From IMG/VR virus record IMGVR_UViG_3300043661_000028, positions 1 to 59,944 of that record: a stretch of 59,944 nt of DNA; one strand, written 5' to 3'. Position numbers and translations under genes: made by a program. The DNA is from a virus. Shown piece after piece: positions 7,053 to 14,176 of the stretch (positions within the stretch are counted from its first letter, which is position 1; every line of letters begins with the position of its first letter). Under the pieces are notes generated by a model. It was given only the letters and a program-made list of their open reading frames with translations. It was not told where the DNA came from and did no database searches.

Positions 7053-7316
7053 ATGGCCGGTCCTGCGCGCGGGAGCACGGCCAGCCCGGCACCAGGGCGG
7101 GATCTGCGGGATGCGGCGGCGGCGGTGATGAGGGCCGCGGAGCGGTGCGCTGACCTGACGGGCGCGGAGCTGCGGACCCTGAGCGCACGGCTGCGCGGCC
7201 TGGTGTTCGACGAGGCGGTGGTCGAGGCGGAGCGGGCCCGGGCGGCTGATGAGGCGCTGGCCGCCGCGGGGCTGGTCCCGCCGCCGCGCGGCCGTCACCT
7301 GCGCGCCGTCAGCTAG
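7053..7316 (+). CDS. hypothetical helical protein (87 aa)
   Basis: ATG 7053 follows GGGAGGG at 7039-7045. The 87-residue product is almost entirely helical (RDLRDAAAAVMRAAERCADL, then ELRTLSARLRGLVFDEAVVE) with a basic end (RGRHLRAVS). It converges with the leftward gene at 7313, the two stops sharing CTAG. Unknown function. Confidence 0.55.
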   Translation: MAGPARGSTASPAPGRDLRDAAAAVMRAAERCADLTGAELRTLSARLRGLVFDEAVVEAERARAADEALAAAGLVPPPRGRHLRAVS

Positions 7317-7501
7317 GCGCCGAGCGCCGCCGTGAGTTTGGCGAGCAGCTCGTCTTCGTCCTGGCCGTGTATCTCGGCGCCCGCGTAGTCGCCCAGCGGT
7401 ATCCACGCGTGCCACACGCCGTCGACTTGGCAGATGACGGTGTCGGGGTGGGCGCGGGCGAGTTCGGCGAGTGACCCGGGCAGCCGCGCAACCTTGTCCA
7501 T
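7313..7501 (-). CDS. hypothetical protein (62 aa)
   Basis: MDKVARLPGSLAELARAHPD followed by VICQVDGVWHAWIPLGDYAG and an acidic helix (EDELLAKLTAAL). The pattern suggests a small beta-alpha fold. It converges with the preceding rightward gene through a shared CTAG and is divergent from the ParB-like gene. Function unknown. Confidence 0.55.
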   Translation of the reverse strand: MDKVARLPGSLAELARAHPDTVICQVDGVWHAWIPLGDYAGAEIHGQDEDELLAKLTAALGA

Positions 7502-7564
7502 CTGCCGGACGGTACGTGCATGCGGAGACGGAAGGCAAACAGCTCCCGATACGGGCGCGTTTTG

Positions 7565-7595
7565 CCGTGCGCGCGCACGGTTACGGTGCTACCGT
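7565..7595. promoter_or_regulatory. 16-bp palindrome and adjacent inverted repeat upstream of ParB-like gene
   Basis: CCGTGCGCGCGCACGG at 7565-7580 is a perfect 16-bp palindrome. Right after it ACGGT (7583-7587) and ACCGT (7591-7595) form a second inverted repeat. Both lie about 90 bp before the ParB-like gene. They could be its operator or a parS-like binding site. Confidence 0.5.
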
Positions 7596-7680
7596 CTCCA
7601 GTTGAGGCCAGCCCCCGGAACCGGTCACAGCGGCGCCGGGGGCCTGGGCAATCATTCCTGTCCGAAAGGAAACGATTACC

Positions 7681-8667
7681 GTGACGACCACCCTAGACGA
7701 GCCTGCCCCGGAGAGCGTCGACCCGCGCACGGCCGGCATCCAGGTCGAGGTCAAGCTCCGCGACTGGAACCTCAGCTACGAGTACGTGGCCGAGTTCCCG
7801 GCCGAGAAGATCCGCTCCGTCGACTGGACGCAGGTCCGCTCCGCCACTGACCATGCCGGTGCCGACAAGCAGACGCTGGGCGAGTTCCGCATGCAGATGA
7901 TGCAGGGCGCAGTCTTCCCGCCGGTCGTGATCATGGAGCCTGACGTCCTGGTCGACGGCAACCACCGCGTGGCCGCCGCGAAGAGCCTGCGCCGCAAGGC
8001 CTTCCCCGCGTTCGTGGTGAAGTTCAGCAGCGTGGACCTGGCCAAGAGCTTCGCGGCGGCCATGAACCAGCTGAACGGGCGCCGGCTCACCACGCAGGAG
8101 GCATTCCAGGCGGCGGTGACCATGATGGCGCGGGGGATGGCCGATGAGGCGATCGCCCGCGAGGTCGGGCGTGCGCCGTCCAGCGTGCGGGACATGCGCC
8201 GCCAGAACGAGTTCGCCGAGCGCAGCTCGGCCATGCCCGAGCTGCGCAAGCTGATGGAGAAAGCGCCGATACCGGTGCGGGCACAGCAGAAACTGGCCTC
8301 GATCAGCCATGATCCGGCGTTCGCCGAGGCCGTGAAGGTGGTGGCCGAGACCCGCGCGCCGATGCAGACGGTTAACGAGATAGTGGAGGCGGCGGTGAAG
8401 GCGCGGACGGACACGGATGCGATAGTGGCCGTGCGGGCCAAGCGCGCCGAGCTGGCACCTGCCGGTCCGCCGCCGCACCGGGTGACGGTGCCGCAGTCGG
8501 TGAGGAACTGCCGGATGTGGCTCGGCGGCATCCTGAAGTTCCGCGCGAACGCCACCATCCTGCTCGACACGCAATCCGAGGAGACGCGGGTCAAGGCGGC
8601 CGAGCAGTGGAGGCAGGTTCAGGGCCTGGCCGCCGAGATGATCGACCTGTACGGCAAGCGTGACTGA
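7681..8667 (+). CDS. ParB/sulfiredoxin-fold nuclease-like protein with HTH
   Basis: GTG 7681 follows GAAAGGAAA. The 328-residue protein contains LGEFRMQMMQGAVFPPVVIM then DVLVDGNHRVAAAKSLRRK at ~75-105. The DGNHRVAAA box is the hallmark of the ParB N-terminal (ParB/Srx) fold. A helix-turn-helix follows at ~145-175 (MADEAIAREVGRAPSSVRDM). The C-terminal third is helical. It could act in partition, as a DNA-binding regulator or as a nuclease; no ParA ATPase is adjacent, so classic plasmid partition is not shown. It overlaps the next gene by 8 bp. Confidence 0.75.
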   Translation: MTTTLDEPAPESVDPRTAGIQVEVKLRDWNLSYEYVAEFPAEKIRSVDWTQVRSATDHAGADKQTLGEFRMQMMQGAVFPPVVIMEPDVLVDGNHRVAAAKSLRRKAFPAFVVKFSSVDLAKSFAAAMNQLNGRRLTTQEAFQAAVTMMARGMADEAIAREVGRAPSSVRDMRRQNEFAERSSAMPELRKLMEKAPIPVRAQQKLASISHDPAFAEAVKVVAETRAPMQTVNEIVEAAVKARTDTDAIVAVRAKRAELAPAGPPPHRVTVPQSVRNCRMWLGGILKFRANATILLDTQSEETRVKAAEQWRQVQGLAAEMIDLYGKRD

Positions 8668-9199
8668 GAATTCCGTCCGTGGCTCCGGCCGCTCCCGCGC
8701 CGGAGCCACGGACACCACCATGTTGATCTGGAAGGTGATCGCCGCCAGCCCCGGCATCACGTATGGCGAGATCCGGGAACGCGTCGAGCACGACATCCCG
8801 GCCGGCTATGCCTGCCGACGCTTCGAGCGCTGGTCCTATCGGCCCAAAAAGTACATTGGGACAGATCGGTCTCTCCCAATGTATCTACGGAAAGCACGGG
8901 GCTACATCCTTGCGATGGCTCTCTCCGACATGAAGCGCAACCGCAACATCACATCTGACGGCAGCGGCAAAGGGCAGCGGTATACGGTTGCGCGAGAACT
9001 GCATTACATGGGCAACGCCGACGCGATCGACGAGACCGGCACCAAGGCCGCCGAGCACATGGCTGTCGCCGAGGCCCTCCGCAAGGTGGAGCGCATGCTC
9101 GCCACGCCCACCGCAGTGCAGAAATACGGCCGGAAGAACTGCGAGGCTATCGAGCGCCTGGTCAGGACGCTCCGGGCGCGGGGCAGCGCGGATACCTAG
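8660..9199 (+). CDS. hypothetical protein coupled to ParB-like gene (179 aa)
   Basis: GTG 8660 lies inside the end of the ParB-like gene (8-bp overlap), so the two are translationally coupled. The product has a winged-helix-like region (LIWKVIAASPGITYGEIRER) and a long basic central part (YLRKARGYILAMALSDMKRN). A helical tail (VAEALRKVERMLATPTAVQK) follows. Probably a DNA-binding partner of the ParB-like protein (inference). The stop converges with that of the DUF5753-like gene. Confidence 0.6.
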   Translation: MTENSVRGSGRSRAGATDTTMLIWKVIAASPGITYGEIRERVEHDIPAGYACRRFERWSYRPKKYIGTDRSLPMYLRKARGYILAMALSDMKRNRNITSDGSGKGQRYTVARELHYMGNADAIDETGTKAAEHMAVAEALRKVERMLATPTAVQKYGRKNCEAIERLVRTLRARGSADT

Positions 9200-10017
9200 A
9201 GGCTCGCCGCCGCAGCCGCGATCAGCCGTCGTGCTTCAGCGCCGGTAACCGCCTCGGCTAGCAGTGCCTCGGTGATCCGGTCGTAGATGGCCGACTCCGC
9301 GCCGATGAACCTGTCCTCGGACGTGAATGTCTCCACGACGGTCACGTCATCGGCGGTGAGGTAGCCGACCATCGGGGCCACGGCCAGCTCGACGCCTGGC
9401 GGGATGATCGCCAGCGTCACGTTGCCGAGCCCGGAGAGGGTCATCAGCCGGTCGAGCTGGCCGGCCATCACCTGGGGCGGGCAGAGCAGGTAGCGGAGCG
9501 CGGCTTCGCAGATGATGAACTCGAACGTCTTGCCCGCGTCGTAGAGCACTTCCTGCCGGCGCATCCGCCCGGTGACCGTCTTCTCAACGTCGGACTCCGC
9601 GAAGCCGTGCACCCGGACGGCCTCAAGGGCCCGGTACCGGGCGTAGTCGGCGGTTTGCAGCAGGCCGGGGATGAGCATGACCTCGAAGTTGCGGATGCGC
9701 TCAGCTTCCCGGACGAGCTTGTCGAACTCGGCCTGGAGCGCGGCGTGTCCGCGGCGCAGCTTGTGCCGCCACTGCTCGTGGACGGCCTGGGCCTCGGCCA
9801 GCAGGTCGAGCAGGGCGGGGATTTCCTCCGGGTGGCCGCATGCCTGCGCCCACCCGGTGACGTCATCCTCGCTGGGCATCTGCTGGCCGCGTTCCAGCTT
9901 CGGCACGCGGGACCGGGATTTCCACCCGATCTGTGCGGCCAGCTCTTCACCAGTCAGCCCGGCGTCCTTGCGCAAGCGCTTGAGGCGCTCCGCGAGGGCA
10001 CCGGGCTGGTTGAGCAT
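9196..10017 (-). CDS. HTH regulator with DUF5753 domain
   Basis: ATG 10017-10015 was chosen because the HTH domain begins at once: ALAERLKRLRKDAGLTGEEL then AAQIGWKSRSRVPKLERGQQ (residues ~6-50). The rest (~95-270) matches the actinobacterial DUF5753 domain by its landmarks IRNFEVMLIPGLLQTADYAR, then RQEVL and a hydrophobic MVGYLTADDVTVVET region. Such proteins usually sit beside a small partner, and here the DUF6879-like gene and a 67-aa protein lie upstream in the same operon. It probably controls the divergent promoter region at 10880-10932. Confidence 0.85.
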   Translation of the reverse strand: MLNQPGALAERLKRLRKDAGLTGEELAAQIGWKSRSRVPKLERGQQMPSEDDVTGWAQACGHPEEIPALLDLLAEAQAVHEQWRHKLRRGHAALQAEFDKLVREAERIRNFEVMLIPGLLQTADYARYRALEAVRVHGFAESDVEKTVTGRMRRQEVLYDAGKTFEFIICEAALRYLLCPPQVMAGQLDRLMTLSGLGNVTLAIIPPGVELAVAPMVGYLTADDVTVVETFTSEDRFIGAESAIYDRITEALLAEAVTGAEARRLIAAAAASL

Positions 10018-10048
10018 CTCTCCGGTCGGTCGCAAGGCAGTTCCTCGG

Positions 10049-10585
10049 TCAGGCGGCGGCGTGCTCTTCCGCCGGGGTGGCGATACGGACTGCCAGGTCC
10101 CGCCATTCGATGTACCGGGCCACGGTGCCCGGGTCGTCGCTGATCGTTCTCTTCTCCATCGCACCGTCGTCGGTGAACTGCATGTGGATTACCCGCTCGT
10201 CATCGAGCAGCCACCAGTCGTTGCCGGTCCATGCGGGCAGCCCGGCCAGCCGGGCCTCGCGCCGCGAGACGTAGCCGATGCGCTCGCCGGCCCGCGAGTG
10301 CCACGGGGCCGCCCACATCTCCCACCGCTGGTAGTCGGACGGCGGGTCATCGAGCACGCGGACGCGGCTGACCATCTTGCCCTCGGCCGTCAGCCGGCCG
10401 ATCTCCTCGAGCCACGGCCGCCACCAGTCCAGCTCCGTGGGCGGCACCGGCGACCCCGCGAGGAAGCGGTCGAAGTCGGCCTGCTCGTAGCCGAGCGCGT
10501 AGGTGCTGCGCGTCTCGAGCCTGAAGGCCGACCGCCTGAACGACCGGAGCAACTCGTCCGACCACTCCAGGTCTTCGTCAGCCAT
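10049..10585 (-). CDS. DUF6879 family protein
   Basis: 178 residues; ATG 10585-10583 overlaps the upstream gene by 8 bp. FRRSAFRLETRSTYALGYEQ, then WLEEIGRLTAEGKMVSRVRV and PSDYQRWEMW, with IGYVSRREA and WWLLDDERVIHMQF, are the signatures I associate with actinobacterial DUF6879 proteins. These pair with DUF5753-type HTH regulators. By context it is the partner, possibly antagonist, of the HTH protein. Biochemical role unknown. Confidence 0.8.
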   Translation of the reverse strand: MADEDLEWSDELLRSFRRSAFRLETRSTYALGYEQADFDRFLAGSPVPPTELDWWRPWLEEIGRLTAEGKMVSRVRVLDDPPSDYQRWEMWAAPWHSRAGERIGYVSRREARLAGLPAWTGNDWWLLDDERVIHMQFTDDGAMEKRTISDDPGTVARYIEWRDLAVRIATPAEEHAAA

Positions 10586-10781
10586 CAAGGCCCCGGATGC
10601 GGTCGATGACGTTGGCCGGGACGAACACGGCATCCTCGTCGCCGCCGAGGTCGCGCAGATGCGCCCTCGTCTCGGCGTCGAGCGCCTTGCCCTGGACGAC
10701 GTAGCCGCCCGGTGCCTCGTACATGGCGGGGCAGTTGCCGACGTTCGACGCGTCGTCTTTCCACATGAACTTGAGCTGCAT
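10578..10781 (-). CDS. small conserved partner of DUF6879/HTH module (67 aa)
   Basis: ATG 10781-10779, preceded by GAAAGGACC on its strand. MQLKFMWKDDASNVGNCPAM then YEAPGGYVVQGKALDAETRA is typical of short proteins encoded just before DUF6879 genes in Streptomyces. It is first in a three-gene operon and its mRNA leader can fold into a perfect three-way junction (10799-10873). A longer TTG start would run into that structure and is disfavoured. Confidence 0.8.
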   Translation of the reverse strand: MQLKFMWKDDASNVGNCPAMYEAPGGYVVQGKALDAETRAHLRDLGGDEDAVFVPANVIDRIRGLDG

Positions 10782-10798
10782 CGCTGGTCCTTTCTCGC

Positions 10799-10873
10799 GC
10801 CAGGTTCCACCTTGATTGTTCTCCAAGGTGCCCCGGCCGTCCAGCGTAGTCCGGCCGGGGCATGGAACCTGGC
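10799..10873 (-). promoter_or_regulatory. perfect three-way-junction leader of the DUF6879/HTH operon
   Basis: Three helices meet without an unpaired base. GCCAGGTTCCA (10799-10809) pairs with TGGAACCTGGC (10863-10873), 11 bp. CCTTG (10810-10814) pairs with CAAGG (10824-10828), 5 bp. TGCCCCGGCCG (10829-10839) pairs with CGGCCGGGGCA (10852-10862), 11 bp. The loops are 9 and 12 nt. The leftward promoter predicts a transcript starting at 10873-10874, the first base of the outer helix, and the ribosome-binding site follows the last base by a few nucleotides. It may be a structured 5' leader or a protein/DNA cruciform site. Confidence 0.8.
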
Positions 10874-10879
10874 CCTCTG

Positions 10880-10908
10880 ATTCTAGAACATCAGCGTTCA
10901 GGCTTGAA
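10880..10908 (-). promoter_or_regulatory. predicted promoter of leftward DUF6879/HTH operon
   Basis: On the leftward strand TAGAAT (10885-10880) is a near-consensus -10, with a weak TTCAAG (10908-10903) 17 bp upstream. The expected start is 10873-10874. The -35 overlaps the palindrome at 10907-10922 and the -35 of the divergent promoter. Confidence 0.55.
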
Positions 10909-10932
10909 TGTTCGCGAACATTGACTTACGGT
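10904..10932 (+). promoter_or_regulatory. leaderless promoter with 16-bp operator palindrome
   Basis: TTGAAT (10904-10909) and TACGGT (10927-10932) are spaced by 17 bp. The expected start is about 10939, the GTG of the BldC-like gene, so the mRNA should be leaderless. AATGTTCGCGAACATT (10907-10922) is a perfect palindrome filling the spacer. TTCTAGAA (10881-10888) is a second, smaller palindrome nearby. Confidence 0.65.
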
Positions 10933-10938
10933 GAAGAC

Positions 10939-11148
10939 GTGGAACCGGAAACTGCTGAAATCGCGGAAGCCCCCGTGCTGCTCATGCCCGGCGTGGCCGC
11001 CCGCAGGGTCGGGGTTGTCGCTCGCACCCTGGCGAACTGGCACCGGGCCGGCAAGATCACCGCAGTCGTCACGTTCGGCGGCCAGCGCCGCTACCCGGAA
11101 CCCGAGATCACCGCGCTCGCCACCAGCCAGACCGGGGCGGCGGCCTGA
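10939..11148 (+). CDS. BldC-like MerR-family DNA-binding protein / excisionase-like
   Basis: 69 residues from GTG 10939. GVAARRVGVVARTLANWHRA then GKITAVVTFGGQRRYPEPEI reproduces the helix-turn-helix plus wing of BldC-type and excisionase-type proteins (TLxNWxxAGKI...TxGGxRRYxxxE). It lies directly at the predicted transcription start. It faces the DUF5753 operon across shared operators, so it is a likely early regulator or recombination directionality factor. No integrase is in the window. Confidence 0.85.
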   Translation: MEPETAEIAEAPVLLMPGVAARRVGVVARTLANWHRAGKITAVVTFGGQRRYPEPEITALATSQTGAAA

Positions 11149-11149
11149 G

Positions 11150-11383
11150 GTGCCTCTCCCGATCGCCCAGGTCCGCGTGCTCCGCCTTATCGCGGACACC
11201 GGCCCCGCCACCGCCCGGCAGGTGACCAGGGGCCTGCGCCTGGAACGCGTCATCACGCAGAACGCGCTGAGGCTGCTCACCGATAAAGGGCTGGTGACCG
11301 CGGATCACTTCACGGTCCCCGTGTCCTACAAGATCACCAGCGCCGGGCACCTCGCCCTGGCCGCCGGGGGCGGCGAATCCTGA
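11150..11383 (+). CDS. winged-helix regulator (77 aa)
   Basis: GTG 11150 starts one base after the stop of the BldC-like gene, so the pair is an operon. PIAQVRVLRLIADTGPATAR then QVTRGLRLERVITQNALRLL and TDKGLVTADHFTVPVSYKIT give a classic MarR/PadR-like winged helix with a wing. Likely a small DNA-binding regulator. Confidence 0.7.
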   Translation: MPLPIAQVRVLRLIADTGPATARQVTRGLRLERVITQNALRLLTDKGLVTADHFTVPVSYKITSAGHLALAAGGGES

Positions 11384-11404
11384 TGCCTTTTCGCACACAA
11401 GACG

Positions 11405-11435
11405 AGAGCGGTCCCGCCCGACACGGGACCGCCCT
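11405..11435 (+). terminator. GC-rich hairpin after the BldC-like operon
   Basis: GCGGTCCCG (11408-11416) pairs with CGGGACCGC (11424-11432), a 9-bp perfect stem with a 7-nt loop; GAG/CTC outside extend it past one mismatch. There is no T tract, as is common for terminators in high-GC actinobacteria. It lies 22 bp after the winged-helix gene. Confidence 0.6.
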
Positions 11436-11479
11436 CAACACCCGTCTCACCCGGTTTGCACGCCCAGGAAGGCCCGCAG

Positions 11480-11620
11480 ATGCCCAACGTAACACAGCCC
11501 CCCGACAGCAGTACGGACCGCCCGCTGCGCCCGCCGAACGTAACCCCGGAGTGGGTCGCGGAGCTGGAGTTCTGGGCGGCCGAGCGGGGCCTGCCGCCCG
11601 AGCCGTGGCCGCTGCCGTAA
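11480..11620 (+). CDS. very small hypothetical protein (46 aa)
   Basis: ATG 11480 follows AGGAAGG (11466-11472). MPNVTQPPDSSTDRPLRPPN then VTPEWVAELEFWAAERGLPP. The Pro-rich start and the single acidic, aromatic helix suggest a peptide that binds another protein. Gene-like because of the ribosome-binding site and its place before the WhiB gene. Function unknown. Confidence 0.5.
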   Translation: MPNVTQPPDSSTDRPLRPPNVTPEWVAELEFWAAERGLPPEPWPLP

Positions 11621-11696
11621 CCCGCACCTGGCGGCGGCGGTCTTCCCCGCCGCCGCCGCCCAGCGTCCGGGTTTGCACGGAAAGGAAGGTGACCCG

Positions 11697-11951
11697 GTGA
11701 GCCGTCACCAGGGATGGCGCGCGCAGGCCGCGTGCGCCAGCACCGACCCCGGGATCTTCTTCCCCCGGACCGGCGAGTCGGTCCAGCCGGCCAAGGCCAT
11801 CTGCGCCCGCTGCCCGGTCACCGCGCAGTGCCTCGCGCACGCGGTCAGCGTCCCGGAGCAGCACGGTGTATGGGGCGGCCTGGCCGAGCGGGAACGGCAC
11901 GGCCTCGGGCCCAACAAGCAGCCATCGCAGTTCCGAAAGGTAGCCGCCTAG
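11697..11951 (+). CDS. WhiB-family iron-sulfur transcriptional regulator
   Basis: 84 residues from GTG 11697, preceded by AAAGGAAGG. Four cysteines (13, 36, 39, 45) in the pattern C-x22-CxxC-x5-C can hold the [4Fe-4S] cluster. The GVWGG turn at 57-61 and a basic end are diagnostic of WhiB proteins, which act with the host primary sigma factor. Actinophages often carry such a gene to change host transcription or prevent superinfection; which applies here is not known. Confidence 0.93.
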   Translation: MSRHQGWRAQAACASTDPGIFFPRTGESVQPAKAICARCPVTAQCLAHAVSVPEQHGVWGGLAERERHGLGPNKQPSQFRKVAA

Positions 11952-11953
11952 CC

Positions 11954-12232
11954 ATGCGCGCGTTCTTCCGCCTGATCCTCAACCTCGCCCTCCTGGTGTC
12001 CGCAGCAGCCGCGATCGGCTGGCTCACGACCCAGGAGGCCTATCACCACGCATCCCGCGACGCCCGGATCGTGATGGTGGCTGCTGTCGCCGCCGGCTTC
12101 TTCATCGTCGCCTGCATCGTCCTTCACGCGGTCCCGTCGAAGGCGCAGCTGGCCAGGCGCAGTAAGGGCAAGGGCGGCAGGCTGTCCTACCCGTACGCGG
12201 CCCCGGCGAAGCGCGGCAGGCGGGCGTCGTGA
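11954..12232 (+). CDS. two-TM membrane protein (92 aa)
   Basis: ATG 11954, two bases after the WhiB stop. Hydrophobic segments at ~4-24 (FFRLILNLALLVSAAAAIGW) and ~40-62 (IVMVAAVAAGFFIVACIVLH), then a strongly basic tail (KAQLARRSKGKGGR, KRGRRAS). It overlaps the next gene by GTGA. This block of membrane and secreted proteins resembles accessory genes of actinobacterial conjugative elements. Confidence 0.65.
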   Translation: MRAFFRLILNLALLVSAAAAIGWLTTQEAYHHASRDARIVMVAAVAAGFFIVACIVLHAVPSKAQLARRSKGKGGRLSYPYAAPAKRGRRAS

Positions 12233-12999
12233 TCGCCGCGGCCCTGCTCGCCGTCTCCCTGCTCGCGCCTGCCAGCGTGGGGACCGGCATCGGCGGCCCC
12301 GTGTGCCTGCGGGTCACCGCCCAGCCCGGCCGCTCCTACCCGCTCGCCGGGCTCAGCGTCTCCGATACCGGCAGCGACGGCGAATCGATCAGCCTGCGGG
12401 TCGTCCCGGACCCCGTGATGCCCGCCGCGCGCCAGGCCGCGCGCCTGCGCCAGGTGCCGCCCTCGTGGATCACCTTCGGGCCCTCGTCAGTGAATGCAGG
12501 GCCCGGGCAGGCGGTTCCCGTGACGGTCACCCTGAATGTCCCTCCTGGTGCCGCGCCCGGCCCGCGCGAGAGCTGGGTGCAGGACGGCACGGTCTCCGCC
12601 CCGGCATCAGGGCCGGGCGGCCATGCCGTGCTCGGGGCGTCCGCCACGACCACGCTCGTCTTCACGGTCGGCCCGTCGGCAACCCCGCCGCCGTGTGACG
12701 CCCTGATCCTGGCCCAGTCGACCGGGAAGTTCCCGCCGTGGCCGACCGCCGCGTTCGCGACGTCGGGATGGGCGCAGGTGTTCGCGAGGGACGGCGCCGC
12801 GCCGTCCGGCCGCCCAGACACGGCTGTACGTCCGGGCACCGCGCCGGTCGCCACGTTCACGCCGGTCGCGGCGCCCTCCGTTTCTCTCGCCAAGGCCACC
12901 ATCCCGACGAAGCTCCCGGTGGACTGGAAAGGCTGGGCAATCGTGATCGGCCTCATCGTCGCCGCCGTATTCGCGGCCGGCAGAAAGCTGGGGGGCTGA
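12229..12999 (+). CDS. secreted/membrane-anchored Ig-like protein
   Basis: 256 residues from GTG 12229. Residues 1-17 are a signal peptide (MIAAALLAVSLLAPASV). The middle (~25-155) is beta-rich with PGQAVPVTVTLNVPPGAAPG and a sandwich-like strand pattern. A Pro/Ala-rich stretch leads to a C-terminal membrane helix (WAIVIGLIVAAVFAAGRKL). Probably exposed outside the cell and tethered; such proteins occur near tra genes in actinomycete elements. No enzymatic motif. Confidence 0.65.
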   Translation: MIAAALLAVSLLAPASVGTGIGGPVCLRVTAQPGRSYPLAGLSVSDTGSDGESISLRVVPDPVMPAARQAARLRQVPPSWITFGPSSVNAGPGQAVPVTVTLNVPPGAAPGPRESWVQDGTVSAPASGPGGHAVLGASATTTLVFTVGPSATPPPCDALILAQSTGKFPPWPTAAFATSGWAQVFARDGAAPSGRPDTAVRPGTAPVATFTPVAAPSVSLAKATIPTKLPVDWKGWAIVIGLIVAAVFAAGRKLGG

Positions 13000-13002
13000 C
13001 CG

Positions 13003-13287
13003 ATGGCCGGACGATTCAAGGCCGGCGGCCGCACCTACATCGACACCCCTGCCGGGCACCTTCAGGCTACGAGGGACAAGGTGGCCGACACGGCACGGAG
13101 CCGAGGTCACGACATGATGCACTGGAGCAAGGTTGCCAGCGCCGCACCGCCGTACTTTCGTGCCACCTGCGGGAAGTGCGGCGCCGGGGTGAAGGTCGTC
13201 ACCGGCCGGGCCCCGGCGAACCTGCCCGGCTATCCGAGCCTGCTCAGGTTCCGCAAGGTCACCTGGTGCCCGGGGCGGCGACGCTGA
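13003..13287 (+). CDS. zinc-ribbon protein, paralogue of 13889-14176
   Basis: 94 residues beginning MAGRFKAGGRTYIDTPAGHL and holding CGKCGAGVKVV...WC, a probable zinc ribbon. The gene at 13889 starts MAGRFKVNGRTYPDTPLGKA with the same layout, so the two are paralogues flanking the M23-like gene. Role unknown. Its stop overlaps the next start (TGATG). Confidence 0.65.
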   Translation: MAGRFKAGGRTYIDTPAGHLQATRDKVADTARSRGHDMMHWSKVASAAPPYFRATCGKCGAGVKVVTGRAPANLPGYPSLLRFRKVTWCPGRRR

Positions 13288-13889
13288 TGGCCGCCCGCAC
13301 TGGCCCGGTAGTCGCCATAGCCATCCTCGCCGCCCTGCTGGCCGCATCGCGGGCGGGCGCGGTCACGCACCTCGGCGCCGCCCCGGCCCGGGACACGGCA
13401 GCCGCCCCGGCTGGTTACGTCAACCCGCTCGCCGGGGAGCGATGGGCGCTGGCCCGCACGGATCAGGGCGTCGACTACAGGCCGCGCGTACCGGAGCCGG
13501 TCCGCGCGATCGGCGCCGGGACCGTCGTCTTCTCCAGTACCGCGTACTGCCTGCCGCACGGCTGGCCGGGATGCGCTGAGATCGCCTACAAGCTCACCGG
13601 CGGCCCGGCCGCGGGGAACGTCGTCTATGTCGCCGAGCACCTGACGGGCCTGCTGCGGCAGGGGTCGTTCAAGGCTGGTGCGGTGATCGCCACCGCGCTG
13701 CCGGGCTACCCGTGGACGGAATGGGGGTGGGCGCGGTGCGACGGGACCGGCCCGGCGGTGCGGTACAACGGCGCCCCGGACGGCACGCCGATGCCCGGCG
13801 GCCTCGCGTTCGCCCGGTTCATGCGCGAGCTAGGCGCGGGCACGGCCCAGGATCCGGGTCCGGGGCCCGACGTCGTGAGGAGCTGCTGA
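13287..13889 (+). CDS. M23-like (LytM-fold) secreted protein, probably inactive
   Basis: ATG 13287 overlaps the preceding stop. Residues 1-25 form a signal/anchor segment (VVAIAILAALLAASRAGAV). YVNPLAGERWALARTDQGVD, then RPRVPEPVRAIGAGTVVFSS, is the start of the LytM/M23 fold, in which the first zinc ligand normally lies in HxGxD. Here the sequence is DQGVDY, so the His is missing and the protein is probably a non-catalytic peptidoglycan-binding form, as in several actinobacterial element proteins. Confidence 0.6.
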   Translation: MAARTGPVVAIAILAALLAASRAGAVTHLGAAPARDTAAAPAGYVNPLAGERWALARTDQGVDYRPRVPEPVRAIGAGTVVFSSTAYCLPHGWPGCAEIAYKLTGGPAAGNVVYVAEHLTGLLRQGSFKAGAVIATALPGYPWTEWGWARCDGTGPAVRYNGAPDGTPMPGGLAFARFMRELGAGTAQDPGPGPDVVRSC

Positions 13890-14176
13890 TGGCCGGGCGG
13901 TTCAAGGTCAATGGCCGCACCTACCCCGATACCCCGCTCGGGAAGGCTCGCGCCCGCAAGGACAAGCAGAACGCGCGCCTGGCCGACCACGGGCACCGGA
14001 TGACATGGCGGAAGCTTCCTGCTGACCCGGTCTGGCGGGCTGCATTTCGCGGGACCTGCCGACGATGCCGCGGCGAGCTGGATTGCAGTGAATACGGCCC
14101 CCAGTGGCGGTCGGCGAGCAGTCCGACCCTCCTCAAGTTCATGGGTGTCAACATCGTCAAACGGTGCGGTTCGTGA
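13889..14176 (+). CDS. zinc-ribbon protein, paralogue of 13003-13287
   Basis: 95 residues, ATG 13889 overlapping the upstream stop. N-terminal MAGRFKVNGRTYPDTPLGKA matches the paralogue; CRRCRGELDC...RC gives the metal site. Arg-rich, with a possible nucleic-acid role (inference). Stop and next start overlap (TGATG at 14174-14178). Confidence 0.65.
   Translation: MAGRFKVNGRTYPDTPLGKARARKDKQNARLADHGHRMTWRKLPADPVWRAAFRGTCRRCRGELDCSEYGPQWRSASSPTLLKFMGVNIVKRCGS

Noticed and set aside
13287-13889. Active M23 endopeptidase
   Set aside because: The first zinc-ligand His is replaced (DQGVDY) and no HxH motif is visible, so catalysis is doubtful.
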